DNA from: Rhizobium sophoriradicis
GTDB lineage: Bacteria; Pseudomonadota; Alphaproteobacteria; Rhizobiales; Rhizobiaceae
Direction of reading: 5' to 3'
Assembly (NCBI RefSeq): GCF_003939025.1
Contig: NZ_RQIH01000007.1
Span: 308,349-372,348 of the forward strand
DNA length: 64,000 nt
Notes under the pieces: generated by a model
The model's database searches: none
Told to the model about the DNA's origin: nothing
Seen by the model: the letters and a program-made list of their open reading frames with translations, nothing else
Shown: piece by piece, positions 9,157-18,673 of the stretch
How the letters are laid out: each line of letters begins with the position of its first letter
Numbering within the stretch: the first letter of the stretch is position 1
Program-made: the position numbers and the translations under genes

Positions 9157-9962
9157 CTGCCGGTCCGCTTTTCAGCTGCAACCGATTTCTTCAAAGCATC
9201 CATGATGTTGACCACGTTGGTCGGCGGAGCCGACGGCGCAGATTTGCCCTTGGATTTGGCAGGTTTCTTGAGGCTCTTCTTTTTGGCGGCGATGATCTCA
9301 AGCAGGCGCTCCTGTACCGGGTCGGCCACCATCTTCGGGCTCCAGTCCTTCGTCTGCTTTTTGATCAATTGCTGGACGAGCGGCATCATGTCGGAATCGG
9401 CGTTTTCGTCGCCGACTGCCTCGAAATAGCTGTCTTCATCGCGGACCTCGTCGCCGTAGCGCAGCGTCCACAGGACGATACCTTTGCCGCGCGGCTCGAG
9501 CATGACGGCGCGCTCGCGTCGCGAGATCACCAGGCGGGAAATCCCCACCATATTCTGGGCCTCCATCGCGTCACGGATGACGGAGAAGGCTTCCTGCCCG
9601 ACCGGATCATTCGGCGAGAGATAATAAGGCGTGTCGAGCCAGATCCAATCGATGCTTTCGCGGGGCGTGAAGGTAGAGATATCAATCGTTTTGGTGCTTT
9701 CGAGAGCAACGTTCTCGAGCTCTTCGTCCTCGAGAATGACGTACTCGTTCTCTCCGCGCTGATAGCCTTTAACCTCGTCCTCTTCCTTGACCTCCTTGCC
9801 GGTAACGGAATCGACGTAGTGGCTGACGACGCGGTTCTGGGTCTGGCGATTGAGCGTGTGGAAGCGGACCTTCTCGCTTTCGGAGGTGGCCGGCATCATC
9901 TGTACCGGGCAAGTGACGAGCGAGAGCTTGAGATAGCCTCGCCAATAGGGACGTAGAGCCAT
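9153..9962 (-). CDS. Ku protein, NHEJ end-binding
   Basis: A homodimeric ring protein that binds DNA double-strand ends and recruits LigD. 269 residues: the Ku core begins RPYWRGYLKLSLVTCPV and covers most of the chain (HTLNRQTQNRV, DEVKGYQ, ISRRERAVMLEPRGKGI). A lysine-rich tail (KKKSLKKPAKSKGK) and a short helix (NVVNIMDALKKSV) follow. Second gene of the ku-ku-ligD set: 15 bp after the first ku and overlapping ligD by four bases. Rhizobia often carry several ku genes; I did not assign one of the numbered S. meliloti symbols. Confidence 0.92.
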   Translation of the reverse strand: MALRPYWRGYLKLSLVTCPVQMMPATSESEKVRFHTLNRQTQNRVVSHYVDSVTGKEVKEEDEVKGYQRGENEYVILEDEELENVALESTKTIDISTFTPRESIDWIWLDTPYYLSPNDPVGQEAFSVIRDAMEAQNMVGISRLVISRRERAVMLEPRGKGIVLWTLRYGDEVRDEDSYFEAVGDENADSDMMPLVQQLIKKQTKDWSPKMVADPVQERLLEIIAAKKKSLKKPAKSKGKSAPSAPPTNVVNIMDALKKSVAAEKRTGR

Positions 9963-9977
9963 GACTGTGACCTCCGA

Positions 9978-10874
9978 TCAGCCGGCCCGGCGCCTCGGTG
10001 CCGAAGCCTGATTCGTTTTCGCGGCAGGCTTGGCTGCCTTCTGACGGCCAGCACCTCTGTTGGCGTTCGCCGCCGTCCGCTTCGGCTTCGATTCCTTCGT
10101 GCCGAGACCGGCGCTCTCGCGCAAGGCCTGCAGCAAGTCGCTCGGCTTGGAGGCGGCCGGCGCTTTCCGCTTCGGCAGCGTGCGGCCCTCGATCTTCGCC
10201 TTGACCAGCTCGGCGACTGCAGCCTCATAGCGGTCATCGAAGGTGCTGGCGTCGAAGCTGCCCTTCTTGGTGCCGATGATATGTTCGGCGAGTTGGAGCA
10301 TTTCGCCTTCGATCTTCAGGTCTGGCATTTCTTCAAACGCCTTTTCGGACGAGCGGACCTCGTAGTCGAAGTTCAGGGTCGAGGCGATCAGGCCCTTGCC
10401 ATGCGCCCGGATGAGAACGGTGCGCAGCCGACGAAAGAGCACGGTCTTGGCAACTGCCGCGACCCCTTCCTTCTTCATGCCATCCCGCAGGAGCAGAAAG
10501 GCATCCGTGCCGATCTTGTCGGGGGCGAGATAATAGGGCTTGTCAAAGTAGGTGGTGTCGATCTGCGAACAGGGAATGAAGGCCTCGATCTTCAATGTCT
10601 TGTCGCTCTCAGGGATCGCTGCCGCAACCTCGTCGGGCTCAAGCACGACATATTGGCCGTTCTCAACCTCATAGCCTTTGACCTGGTCGTCGCGCTCGAC
10701 CGGATCCCCGGTCTCGCTGTCGATGAATTCGCGTTTGACCCGGTTTCCGGTTTTACGATTAAGGGTGTTGAAAGCGATGCGTTCCGACGAGGAGGCCGCC
10801 GTATAGAGCGCCACCGGGCAGGACACCTCCCCGAATCTGATATAGCCCTTCCAATTCGCTCTCGGACCCGCCAT
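9978..10874 (-). CDS. Ku protein, second paralogue
   Basis: First gene of the NHEJ cluster. 298 residues from the ATG at 10874, whose product begins MAGPRANWKGYIRFGEVSCP; a start seven codons upstream is possible. The Ku core is intact (FNTLNRKTGNRV, DDQVKGYE, RLRTVLIRAHGKGL). The tail differs from the paralogue: a KRKAPAAS stretch, a DLLQALRES helix, then a long basic low-complexity end rich in Lys, Arg and Ala. The two Ku proteins are clearly diverged, which may allow a heteromeric complex, as proposed for adjacent ku pairs in rhizobia. No convincing promoter was identified in the roughly 230-bp upstream spacer. Confidence 0.92.
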   Translation of the reverse strand: MAGPRANWKGYIRFGEVSCPVALYTAASSSERIAFNTLNRKTGNRVKREFIDSETGDPVERDDQVKGYEVENGQYVVLEPDEVAAAIPESDKTLKIEAFIPCSQIDTTYFDKPYYLAPDKIGTDAFLLLRDGMKKEGVAAVAKTVLFRRLRTVLIRAHGKGLIASTLNFDYEVRSSEKAFEEMPDLKIEGEMLQLAEHIIGTKKGSFDASTFDDRYEAAVAELVKAKIEGRTLPKRKAPAASKPSDLLQALRESAGLGTKESKPKRTAANANRGAGRQKAAKPAAKTNQASAPRRRAG

Positions 10875-11105
10875 GGCTTGGGATGCTCCCGACACAACTC
10901 AAGCGATTCAAGTGATTCGGCGGCGAATCGTTCCGAGCGAAACGAATCATTTTTCAACGACTTAGCAAGCCGCTCATGCTCGCTTTCCGAGTCCTCATTA
11001 GCGCCCTGATTCCAATGCGTCTTTTTTTGGCGGCGCGAGATTCAGAAGCGAACAACTTCGAGGTGAGAGCAGGTTTGTCTGGGCGGATCTCAATGCAACA
11101 TGACG

Positions 11106-11468
11106 TTAGGGCCCAGGCTTTGCGGGCTCTTCTAAGATCTTCACCGGTCGATCCCATTGGATGAGAACGACGCAGCCGGTATCGCTCCAGACCGAATGTT
11201 CGGTGCCAGGCGCATTGACGATGTAGCTGCCGGGGCCGTAGTTGCCGGCTTCATCGGATTGTACGCCATCCAGAACCAGGATCGTTTCCAGCCCTGAATG
11301 CCGGTGGCGCGGAACGCTGGCGCCGGCCCCGTATTTCAGGAGCGCCACGCCCGGCTGGTCGCCTTCGAAGGGGCGGATCCAATGGATGGTCACGTCGTCG
11401 CGAAAGGGGCCGAATTCCAGTTCCTTCCAGCCGCCTGACGTCAGCAGTTCGCGGGTTGTTTCAGGCAT
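11106..11468 (-). CDS. Cupin-domain protein, ChrR-like
   Basis: 120 residues from the ATG at 11468. A single small beta-barrel with cupin motif 1 visible as [16 protein letters not shown] and motif 2 as [13 protein letters not shown], giving the usual metal-binding His/Glu/His set. It resembles the cupin half of ChrR-type proteins but has no zinc-finger anti-sigma part. The start overlaps the stop of the upstream isochorismatase-fold gene, so it is the last gene of the amide-nitrogen operon. Its role there is not evident. Confidence 0.75.
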   Translation of the reverse strand: MPETTRELLTSGGWKELEFGPFRDDVTIHWIRPFEGDQPGVALLKYGAGASVPRHRHSGLETILVLDGVQSDEAGNYGPGSYIVNAPGTEHSVWSDTGCVVLIQWDRPVKILEEPAKPGP

Positions 11469-12129
11469 GGGTGATGCTTTCCAAAATGTCGTCGACATGG
11501 GCGGTCCAGCCGACGATCGCTCCCTGGGCGCGGATCATGGCGATTGTTGCCGCCTTGAATTCGGGGAAATAGCTTTCCGTCGCCTCCTCAGCGAGAAGGC
11601 ACTCATAGCCGCGGTCGTTCGCCTCGCGCATGGTCGTCTGTACGCAGACCTCCGTCGTCACGCCGGCAAAGACAAGCTGCTTGATGCCCTTCTGCTGCAG
11701 TATCTCTCCGAGGCCGGTGGCATAGAAGGCGCCCTTGCCGGGCTTTTCGATGATCACTTCGCCGTTGATCGGAGCAAGCTCCGGAAGGATCGCCGTTCCC
11801 GGCTCCCCCCTTATGAGGATGCGGCCCATGGGGCCTTCGTCTCCGATCCTGAGCACGGGATTGCCCCGGTTGCGTTTCGCCGGGGGCAGATCCGAAAGAT
11901 CGGGCCGGTGGCATTCCATCGTATGGATGACCGGCAGGCCGGCATAGCGGAAGCCCTGAATGAGGCGTCTGACATCAGGCACGATCCTGCCGATGCGGCT
12001 GACGTCGTTGCCGAGGCTTGCGCCGAAGCCGCCGGGCTCGGCGAAATCGCGCTGCATATCGATGACGATAAGGGCGAGCTGATCGTACTTCACCGGGAAA
12101 GCGAAGGGTTCTGCCTTGATCGCGGCCAT
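11461..12129 (-). CDS. Isochorismatase-fold cysteine hydrolase, BiuH paralogue
   Basis: 222 residues. The triad of the superfamily is visible: Asp in VIDMQRDF (about 24), Lys in IEKPGKGAF (about 129) and Cys in [18 protein letters not shown] (about 162). A glutamine near 202 (IRAQG) lines up with the amide-recognition glutamine of biuret hydrolase. It is plainly related to the gene at 13676-14377 but much diverged, so it probably acts on a related ureido compound. Triuret hydrolase is one candidate, another carbamoyl amide a second; the sequence does not decide. The ATG at 12129 overlaps the stop of the ABC ATPase gene (ATGA). Confidence 0.8.
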   Translation of the reverse strand: MAAIKAEPFAFPVKYDQLALIVIDMQRDFAEPGGFGASLGNDVSRIGRIVPDVRRLIQGFRYAGLPVIHTMECHRPDLSDLPPAKRNRGNPVLRIGDEGPMGRILIRGEPGTAILPELAPINGEVIIEKPGKGAFYATGLGEILQQKGIKQLVFAGVTTEVCVQTTMREANDRGYECLLAEEATESYFPEFKAATIAMIRAQGAIVGWTAHVDDILESITHA

Positions 12130-13679
12130 CAATGATGCCCCGCCATGTGGGCGCCGATCACGGCGATATCGGCCGCACGCGCCGGTGTCTCGTAGACCAG
12201 CCGGCCTTCGGAAATGACCATGATGCGGTCGGACATCTCAAGCAGTTCGTCGAGGTCTTCGGACAGCAGCAGGACTGCCGTGCCGGAATTGCGGGCCTTC
12301 ATGATGCGGGCCCGGATTTCGGCGACAGCCGAGAAGTCGAGGCCGAAACAGGGATTCGAGACGATCAGCAGGTCCACCTTGCCGGTCAGTTCGCGGGCGA
12401 GCACGGCGCGCTGCACGTTGCCGCCTGAAAGTGCCGCGATCGGCGAGGATGAGGAGGCAGTCTTCACCTTGAAGTCCGAAATCAGCGCCGCCGCCCGCTT
12501 TTTCATCTTGCCCTTGTTCAGCCAGATAGCATCCTTGCCGTCCGCCTTCAGGTCGAAGGTCCGGAAGGCGAGGTTTTCGCTGACCGTCATGCGCGGGGCG
12601 CAGGCGTTCTGCAGCGGCTCCTCGGGGATGAAGCGGACATTGTTTCTGCGGGTCTCGGGGCGCGTCGCGCCATAGGTCTTGCCATTGACGCTCACGCGGC
12701 CGCTGTCGGCCGGCCGCTGACCGGCGAGGATTTCTGTCAGCTCTTTCTGACCGTTGCCCGAAATGCCGGCAATGCCGACGATCTCGCCGGAGCGGATCAT
12801 GAGATTGTCGATCGCGATGGTCTTGAGGCCAGAGCGGTCCGGCGCCTTGACCTGCTCCACCGCAAGGACGGGCCTGGCGTTTTCGGAGACGGGAACGCGG
12901 CTGTCGAGCTCTGCAAGCTTCACGTCGCCGATCATCATGGCGGCCATCTCCGATGTCGAGAGGTCGCCGACCTTGCCGGTGCCAACCAGCCTGCCGCGTC
13001 GCAAGACCGAGACGGCATCGGCGAACTTCGTCACCTCGTGGAACTTGTGCGAAATCATCAGCACGGTCAGTTCGCCGCGCTCGGTCATTCCCCGGATGAG
13101 ACCGAGCATCTCATCGGCTTCGGCAGGGGTCAGAACCGAGGTCGGTTCGTCGAGAACGAGAAAGGAGCGGCCGAGATAGAGCTGCTTGAGGATCTCCAGC
13201 TTCTGCTTCTCGCCGGCGGCAAGCTCGCTCACCGGCCGGTCCAGCGGGATCCTGAACGGCATGCGCTCCATGAAGGCGGCAAGGTCCTTCCGCTCCTTGA
13301 CCCAGTTGATGATGGCCGGCACTTCTGCACGGCTGATCACGAGGTTTTCAGCGCCCGTCAGCGACGGCACGAGCGTGAAGTGCTGATAGACCATGCCGAG
13401 ACCATAGAGGGAGGCGTCCTTGGGGGAGGCGATGGCTACTTCGTGGCCGTCGACGGAAAGCGCACCCGACGTGGCGTGGTAGAAGCCCATGATGCATTTG
13501 ACGAGCGTCGATTTGCCGGCGCCGTTTTCGCCGAGAAGCGCATGGAAGCTGCCGGCGGGCACCTTGATCGAGACATGGTCGAGGGCCGTGAAGCTGCCGA
13601 AGCGCATCGTCATGTCGAGCGTATCGATGCCGACGGCTCTGCCGGCCTGTGGGAGAGGCGTGTCGCGGACCGTGCTCAT
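12129..13679 (-). CDS. ABC importer ATPase, two nucleotide-binding domains (BMP/nucleoside type)
   Basis: 516 residues with tandem ABC domains as in RbsA-like and nucleoside importers. Domain 1 has Walker [10 protein letters not shown] and Walker B LLVLDEPT-type sequence ([13 protein letters not shown]). Domain 2 has a degenerate Walker A (GISGNGQKE), signature [14 protein letters not shown] and Walker [14 protein letters not shown], where the usual Glu after the Walker B Asp is absent; this is normal for this class. The start at 13679 overlaps the biuret hydrolase stop (ATGA). Partners are the permeases at 15425 and 16351 and the binding protein at 17498, so the transporter genes are interleaved with the hydrolases. 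Confidence 0.9.
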   Translation of the reverse strand: MSTVRDTPLPQAGRAVGIDTLDMTMRFGSFTALDHVSIKVPAGSFHALLGENGAGKSTLVKCIMGFYHATSGALSVDGHEVAIASPKDASLYGLGMVYQHFTLVPSLTGAENLVISRAEVPAIINWVKERKDLAAFMERMPFRIPLDRPVSELAAGEKQKLEILKQLYLGRSFLVLDEPTSVLTPAEADEMLGLIRGMTERGELTVLMISHKFHEVTKFADAVSVLRRGRLVGTGKVGDLSTSEMAAMMIGDVKLAELDSRVPVSENARPVLAVEQVKAPDRSGLKTIAIDNLMIRSGEIVGIAGISGNGQKELTEILAGQRPADSGRVSVNGKTYGATRPETRRNNVRFIPEEPLQNACAPRMTVSENLAFRTFDLKADGKDAIWLNKGKMKKRAAALISDFKVKTASSSSPIAALSGGNVQRAVLARELTGKVDLLIVSNPCFGLDFSAVAEIRARIMKARNSGTAVLLLSEDLDELLEMSDRIMVISEGRLVYETPARAADIAVIGAHMAGHH

Positions 13680-14377
13680 GGCAGTTGGCTCACAAGCGTT
13701 TGCGCATTGGAGACGGAACCGAAGACGCCGCCCTGCATCTTCACCATCTTGATGGCGGCGAGATGGTTGCCGTAGTCGGTCGCGCCGCAGCAATCTTCCA
13801 GCAGCAGGCATTCGAAACCGCGGTCATTGGCCTCGCGCATCGTGGTGGAGACGCAGACATCGGTGGTGATCCCGGTCAGGATGATGTTTGCGATGCGCTT
13901 CTGGTTGAGGATCAGTTCAAGGTCGGTGGCGCAGAAGGAACCCTTGCCCGGCTTGTCGATGATCGTCTCGCCCACGATCGGATAGAGTTCGGGGATGATG
14001 TCCCATCCGGGTTCGCCGCGGGTCAGGATACGCCCGCAAGGACCCGGGTCGCCGATGCCCGCGCCGATCCGCTGCGAGCGCCAGCGTTTGTTGGCCGGCA
14101 GGTCGGCAAGATCGGGCCGATGGCCTTCGCGCGTGTGGATGATGTGATAGCCCTTGGCGCGCATGGCGGCCAGCACGCGCTTGATCGGCTCGATCGGCGC
14201 CTGGACGAGCGACAGGTCATAGCCCATGTGATCGACATAGCCGCCCTTGCCGCAGAAATCCGTCTGCATGTCGATGATGATGAGGGCGGTGTTATCAGGC
14301 CTCAGATCGCCATTATAGGGCCAGGCATAGGGGTCGGCATCGATATAATCTCCTTTGGTTTCGACCATGGCGTCCAT
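13676..14377 (-). CDS. biuH: Biuret amidohydrolase
   Basis: Hydrolyses biuret to allophanate and ammonia. 233 residues of the isochorismatase superfamily. The catalytic residues fall exactly at the numbering I recall for the R. leguminosarum enzyme: Asp36 ([11 protein letters not shown]), Lys142 (IDKPGKGSF) and Cys175 ([15 protein letters not shown]), with Lys145 and Gln215 (VKMQGGVFG) for substrate recognition. It sits between the ABC ATPase gene (overlapping start/stop) and the formamidase gene, which ends 12 bp upstream. Allophanate made here could be consumed by the allophanate hydrolase at 28303-30114. Identification rests on motif positions remembered from the literature, not a search. 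Confidence 0.88.
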   Translation of the reverse strand: MDAMVETKGDYIDADPYAWPYNGDLRPDNTALIIIDMQTDFCGKGGYVDHMGYDLSLVQAPIEPIKRVLAAMRAKGYHIIHTREGHRPDLADLPANKRWRSQRIGAGIGDPGPCGRILTRGEPGWDIIPELYPIVGETIIDKPGKGSFCATDLELILNQKRIANIILTGITTDVCVSTTMREANDRGFECLLLEDCCGATDYGNHLAAIKMVKMQGGVFGSVSNAQTLVSQLP

Positions 14378-14389
14378 CGTCTTCTTCTC

Positions 14390-15406
14390 CTATTCACCCG
14401 CGAGCTTGAATGCTTCACCGTAGCGCCGCGTCGGCTTCTCAAAGCCGCAGGACGTACCGTCCGTGACCTTCACCCGATCCTCCCAGGGAAGGTGGTATTT
14501 GCCGGCGACGAGGTCGTGCATGTAGGTATAGGGTGCGTCACCCGCGCCGCCGGAGACAGCGACATAGCCGCGATGGCCGAATTGGTAGATATTGTTTTCG
14601 ACGCCCCAGCCGAGGCGTGCTTCGCGCACCAGATCGGGACGGACTTCGGCGGTGATGATCTCGTTGACGCGCCCAGAGGCGCCGTGAGCGAGGATCGTGC
14701 CGTCGAAATTGCAGACCATGCCTTCGCCCATGGAATCGAAGGTGCCGTCCGAGCCGCACATGCAGACGCTCGCCGTGACCATGAGATTGCAGAAGGCATT
14801 CGACTGGTTGGTGAATTTCCAGCTTTCACGGATTGGCGCGGTGTAACCGGCCGTGCGGATCATGATTTCCGCACCCTTGTAGGCGCATTCGCGTGCCATC
14901 TCCGGGAACATACCGTCATGGCAGATGATGAGCGCGAGCTTTGCACCCTTTGGCCCGTCGATGACCGGGATACCGGCATTGCCAGGCTCCCATGGTTCGA
15001 CCGGCACCCATGGGTGCATTTTGCGATAATAAAGCTTCAGCTCGCCCTTATCGTCGATGACGATCCCGGAATTGTAGGGCATGCCCTCAGGGTTCAGCTC
15101 CATGATCGAGAAGCAACCCCATATCGCGTTCCCCTTGCAAGCCTTCTTGAAGGCTGCGACCTCCGGCCCGTCGAGCGTGCACATGATCGCGGGATTGATA
15201 TCCATCGACAGGCCGTGAAGGGCATATTCAGGGAAAACAACCAGATCCATGCCGGGCTGGTTGCGTCGCGCTTTACCGACGAGATCGACGATCACCTGTG
15301 TCTGGCGGGCGAGGTCTTCTCTCGTGACGGTAACGGGAAGCTGCAATTGGACGAGGCCGATGGCGACGCCATGTTCCGATTTGTTCAATCCGCCGAGACC
15401 GTTCAT
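14390..15406 (-). CDS. amiF: Formamidase, AmiF-like nitrilase-superfamily enzyme
   Basis: Predicted to hydrolyse formamide to formate and ammonia. 338 residues, close to the usual length. The nitrilase triad is visible: Glu in VVFPEYALHG, Lys in LYYRKMHPW and Cys in LIICHDGMFPE. Segments typical of AmiF rather than of longer-chain amidases are present: PYNSGIVID, the WKFTNQSNA region and GWGVENNIYQFGHRGYVA. It lies inside the same operon as the BMP-type importer and biuret hydrolase, 18 bp after the permease gene. A related short-chain amidase activity cannot be excluded. Confidence 0.85.
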   Translation of the reverse strand: MNGLGGLNKSEHGVAIGLVQLQLPVTVTREDLARQTQVIVDLVGKARRNQPGMDLVVFPEYALHGLSMDINPAIMCTLDGPEVAAFKKACKGNAIWGCFSIMELNPEGMPYNSGIVIDDKGELKLYYRKMHPWVPVEPWEPGNAGIPVIDGPKGAKLALIICHDGMFPEMARECAYKGAEIMIRTAGYTAPIRESWKFTNQSNAFCNLMVTASVCMCGSDGTFDSMGEGMVCNFDGTILAHGASGRVNEIITAEVRPDLVREARLGWGVENNIYQFGHRGYVAVSGGAGDAPYTYMHDLVAGKYHLPWEDRVKVTDGTSCGFEKPTRRYGEAFKLAGE

Positions 15407-15424
15407 GGCTTGGCTCCTTTCATG

Positions 15425-16354
15425 CTACTTTGTCAGGGAAAGCGCCCCGGGCGCACCGGCGAGCGAACGTGTCGGCGAAGAGGTCGCGATCATGATGACC
15501 AGCGTCAGCACGTAAGGGGCGGCATAGAAGAGATAATAGCCCTCGCTCACCCCAACCGATTGCAGCGCCGGTCCGAGCGCGCCGGCGCCGCCGAAGAGCA
15601 GGGCGGCAAGGAAGCAGCCGATAGGATTCCATCGGGCGAAGATGACGAGGGCCACGGCCATCAGACCCTGACCGGAGGAGACCCCCTCGTTCCAGGAGCC
15701 GGGATAATAGAGCGAGAGATAGGCGCCGCCGATCGCCGCCAGCGAGCCGCCGACGGCGGTGGCGAGCAGTCGCACGCGATCCGGATCGATGCCCATGGCC
15801 CGTGCTGCATCCGTACTGTCGCCGACGACGCGCAGGACGAGACCGACGCGGGTATTCTTGAACGCCCACCAGAGAACGAAGGCGAGGGCGGCCCCGAGGA
15901 GGAACAGCACGTTGATATTCAGCGCCGCCTGGATTTGCGGCAAACTGGACCAGGAGCCGAGCGGAATTGCCGGCAGATGCGGCGCTGCCGGCTGGATGAA
16001 GGGCTTGCCGAGGAAGAAGGCGAGCCCCAGGCCGAACTGCATCATGGCGATGCCGATCGCGATATCGTTGACCTTCGGCCATTTGCAGATCCAGCCGTGG
16101 ACAAGGCCGAAGACCGCGCCTGTCGCCATGGCCGCGAGCACGCCGAGCCAGGGGGAGTTGGACATGACGGCGACGGCATAGGCCGTCATCGCGCCGAAGA
16201 CGAGCGTGCCTTCGAGGCCGAGATTGATGCGGCCGGAGCGCTCGGTGATCGTCTCGCCCAGGCTGACGAAAATGAAAGGGGTGGACACACGGATGGCGCC
16301 TGCGAGGATGGCGAGGGGCACGCCCCAGAAGCCGATGCCTGTCTCTTCCATCAC
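15425..16354 (-). CDS. ABC importer permease, BMP/nucleoside type (second permease)
   Basis: 309 residues, mostly hydrophobic with about eight or more membrane segments. It has the family's N-terminal pattern (RVSTPFIFVSLGETITERSGRINLGLEGT) and a cytoplasmic loop typical of the YufQ/NupQ-like permeases of nucleoside-type importers (VGDSTDAARAMGID). It overlaps the preceding permease gene by four bases. It works with 16351-17478, the ATPase at 12129 and the binding protein at 17498. Confidence 0.88.
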   Translation of the reverse strand: MMEETGIGFWGVPLAILAGAIRVSTPFIFVSLGETITERSGRINLGLEGTLVFGAMTAYAVAVMSNSPWLGVLAAMATGAVFGLVHGWICKWPKVNDIAIGIAMMQFGLGLAFFLGKPFIQPAAPHLPAIPLGSWSSLPQIQAALNINVLFLLGAALAFVLWWAFKNTRVGLVLRVVGDSTDAARAMGIDPDRVRLLATAVGGSLAAIGGAYLSLYYPGSWNEGVSSGQGLMAVALVIFARWNPIGCFLAALLFGGAGALGPALQSVGVSEGYYLFYAAPYVLTLVIMIATSSPTRSLAGAPGALSLTK

Positions 16355-17478
16355 AGGCTCCTTTTCCAGAGGTCGGGATTGAAGACCTTGAAGCGGCCGT
16401 AGAAGGTCTCGCAGAACAGGATGACGAGGAAGAGCATGCCTTGCAGCACCAGCACGGTGGCATCAGGCAGCCCCATGCGGCGCTGGATCAGGCCTCCCGA
16501 AGCGTCGATGCCGCCGAGCAGGATGGCGACGGGGACGATCGCCAGCGGATTGTGTCTGGCCAGGAAGGCGACGAGGATGCCGGTATAGCCGTAGCCGGCG
16601 GCAAGGGAGGCGTTGGCGCTGCCTTGGACGGCGGCGACCTCGATCATGCCGGCAAGCCCGGCGAAGCTGCCAGCGATCGCCGTGAAGCCGGCAATCAGCC
16701 TGCCCACGGGCAAGCCTTGAATCTGGGCCGCGCGCACATTGCCGCCGGCAATACGGGCGGCAAAGCCGTAGCTCGTCACTTCGATCAGGATCCAGGAGAG
16801 AATGCAGGCGACAATGCCGATGACAAGGCCCCAATGCACGTCCATGCCGGGGAGGTTGCCGAGCATGTACTCTGCCGGCAGCGGTTTGCTCGACGGCTTA
16901 TTGAGGCTTGCAGGATCGCGCAGCGGCCCTTCGACGAACTGGTTCATCAAGGCGATGGCGATATAGGAGAGCAGCAGCGACGAGATGGTCTCGTTGACGC
17001 CGCGGTAGTGGCGCAGAAAACCGGCAAGGCCGATCCAGATGCCGCCGACCATCATGGCAGCAATTCCCATGAGAACGAGCGTCAGCAAGACCGGCGCCGA
17101 ACTCGCGAGGGGCATCGCCATGGCCGCGGCGGCAACGCCGCCCAGCACGACCGCGCCTTCCCCGCCGATGATGACGAGACCGAGGCGGGCGGGCAGGGCG
17201 ACGCAGAGTGCCGTCAGGAGAAGGGGTGCGGCACGGCTTAAGCTGTTCTGCACCGAAAACCAGCTGCCGAAGCCGCCGGTATACATGAGCTGGAAAAGCA
17301 CTGCCGGCGATTTGCCAATCGCCAGGATGAACAGGGAGAAGAGCGCGAGACCGATCAGGATGGCGGCAAAGCCGATGACAAGAGGTTCGGCTTTTCGCGC
17401 GATCCATTCGAGGATGGGGCGCAGCGAAGCCGGGTTTTCGGCGATGGATATTGCGGGATCATTGGCCTGGACGGTCAT
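16351..17478 (-). CDS. ABC importer permease, BMP/nucleoside type (first permease)
   Basis: 375 residues. Multiple transmembrane helices begin near residue 30 (PLVIGFAAILIGLALFSLF). YufP/NupP-like features include LGLVIIGGEGAVVLGG and the ARIAGGNVRAAQIQGLPV loop. The ATG at 17478 was preferred to an in-frame start 14 codons upstream, because the upstream part would extend to within a few bases of the binding-protein stop and has no family pattern. It lies 19 bp after the binding-protein gene. Confidence 0.88.
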   Translation of the reverse strand: MTVQANDPAISIAENPASLRPILEWIARKAEPLVIGFAAILIGLALFSLFILAIGKSPAVLFQLMYTGGFGSWFSVQNSLSRAAPLLLTALCVALPARLGLVIIGGEGAVVLGGVAAAAMAMPLASSAPVLLTLVLMGIAAMMVGGIWIGLAGFLRHYRGVNETISSLLLSYIAIALMNQFVEGPLRDPASLNKPSSKPLPAEYMLGNLPGMDVHWGLVIGIVACILSWILIEVTSYGFAARIAGGNVRAAQIQGLPVGRLIAGFTAIAGSFAGLAGMIEVAAVQGSANASLAAGYGYTGILVAFLARHNPLAIVPVAILLGGIDASGGLIQRRMGLPDATVLVLQGMLFLVILFCETFYGRFKVFNPDLWKRSL

Positions 17479-17497
17479 GGCGCTTCCCCCTCGCGGT

Positions 17498-18625
17498 TTA
17501 CGCCGTGGATCCGACGACACCCTCGAGCAGATAGTTCATGCTTTCGAGCTCGATCGCGTCTTCGGCGTAGCTCTTGTCGGCGGTCACGACCGTGCCGCCC
17601 TTGTTGTCTTTGAGCGGTCCCTTGAAGACCGAGAAGCCGCCTTTCATCATCTCGGCATGGGTAGCCTCGAAGGCCTTGCGCCCGGCTTCGGAAACGCCGG
17701 GGCCGAGTGCACTCATCTTGACGAAGCCGTCCTTCAGGCCGCCGCGCACGAAGTTGCCGAGCTTTTCGCCGGCCTGCGCCTTTTTGACGAAGTCGCTGTA
17801 GACGTTGCCCCAGGCCCATTCGGCGCCGGTCAGGTACTTCTCGGGCGCGAGCGGGCTCTGGTTGGCATGATAGCCGCAGACGAAGGCGCCACGGCCGGCC
17901 GCCGTCTCGACAACGACCTTCGGGCTGTCGACATGGCAGGTGATGACATCGGCGCCTTGGTCGACCAATGCGTTGGTGGCTTCGGCTTCCTTGACGGCGA
18001 GCGACCATTCGCCGGTGAAGATCACCTGGCAGGTAATGGTCGGATCGACGGTGCGTGCGCCGAGCAGGAAGGCATTGATGTTCTGCAGCACCTGCGGGAT
18101 CGGCTTGGCGGCGACGAAGCCGATCTTCTTGCTTTTCGTCGCATGACCGGCCGCGATGCCGTTCAGATACTGGCCCTGGAAGATGTAACCGAAGTAAGAG
18201 CCGGTATTGGCCGGGTGCTTGCCCTCCTGCCAGAGGCCGCCGCAATGGCGGAACTGGGTATCGGAATATTTGGCGGCCATCGCCAGCATATGCGGATCGA
18301 AATAGCCGAAGGAGGTCGGGAAAAGTAGAGCCGCGCCATCGAGGTTGATCATCGATTCCATCGTCTTCTGGACGTCGACCGTCTCCGGCACGTTCTCTTC
18401 CTCGACGAGGGTGACGCCGGGCAGCGCCTTGACGGCGGCCGCACCCTCGGCATGGGCCTGGTTGTAGCCATAGTCGTCCTTCGGACCGACATAGATGAAG
18501 CCGACGGTAAGGGCGCTCTGGGCAAGGGCGCGCGAGGAAAGCAGGCCGGGCGCGACGCCGGCAAGGGCAGCGGCAGCAGAGGCCTGAAGAAAATTGCGGC
18601 GGTTCATGGAAAGGAGTTTGGTCAT
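17498..18625 (-). CDS. BMP-family substrate-binding lipoprotein-like protein of the ABC importer
   Basis: 375 residues, first gene of the amide-nitrogen operon. The N-terminus MNRRNFLQASAAAALAG carries a twin-arginine pattern (RRNFL), so export is probably by Tat. There is no lipobox cysteine. The mature part shows the BMP/PnrA (Med) family pattern: VGFIYVGPKDDYGYNQAH near residue 40 and GYIFQGQYLNGIAAGHATKSKKIGFVAAKPIP. BMP proteins usually bind nucleosides, but relatives near ureide and amide hydrolases may bind other small nitrogen compounds. Here the neighbours suggest biuret, formamide or a related amide (inference). Confidence 0.85.
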   Translation of the reverse strand: MTKLLSMNRRNFLQASAAAALAGVAPGLLSSRALAQSALTVGFIYVGPKDDYGYNQAHAEGAAAVKALPGVTLVEEENVPETVDVQKTMESMINLDGAALLFPTSFGYFDPHMLAMAAKYSDTQFRHCGGLWQEGKHPANTGSYFGYIFQGQYLNGIAAGHATKSKKIGFVAAKPIPQVLQNINAFLLGARTVDPTITCQVIFTGEWSLAVKEAEATNALVDQGADVITCHVDSPKVVVETAAGRGAFVCGYHANQSPLAPEKYLTGAEWAWGNVYSDFVKKAQAGEKLGNFVRGGLKDGFVKMSALGPGVSEAGRKAFEATHAEMMKGGFSVFKGPLKDNKGGTVVTADKSYAEDAIELESMNYLLEGVVGSTA

Positions 18626-18673
18626 TGGAATGCTCCCCTTATGGCGTTCTGCCGGTTCATTGGATACGGGAAA

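Noticed and set aside
10875..10960. Extracytoplasmic-function (RpoE2-type) promoter before the first ku gene
   Set aside because: A GGAAC is present on the minus strand, but no CGTT-like -10 occurs at 16-17 bp.
13649..16402. 917-codon open frame on the plus strand
   Set aside because: Runs antisense across biuH, amiF and a permease gene; low-complexity His/Arg/Asp-rich product with no family pattern.
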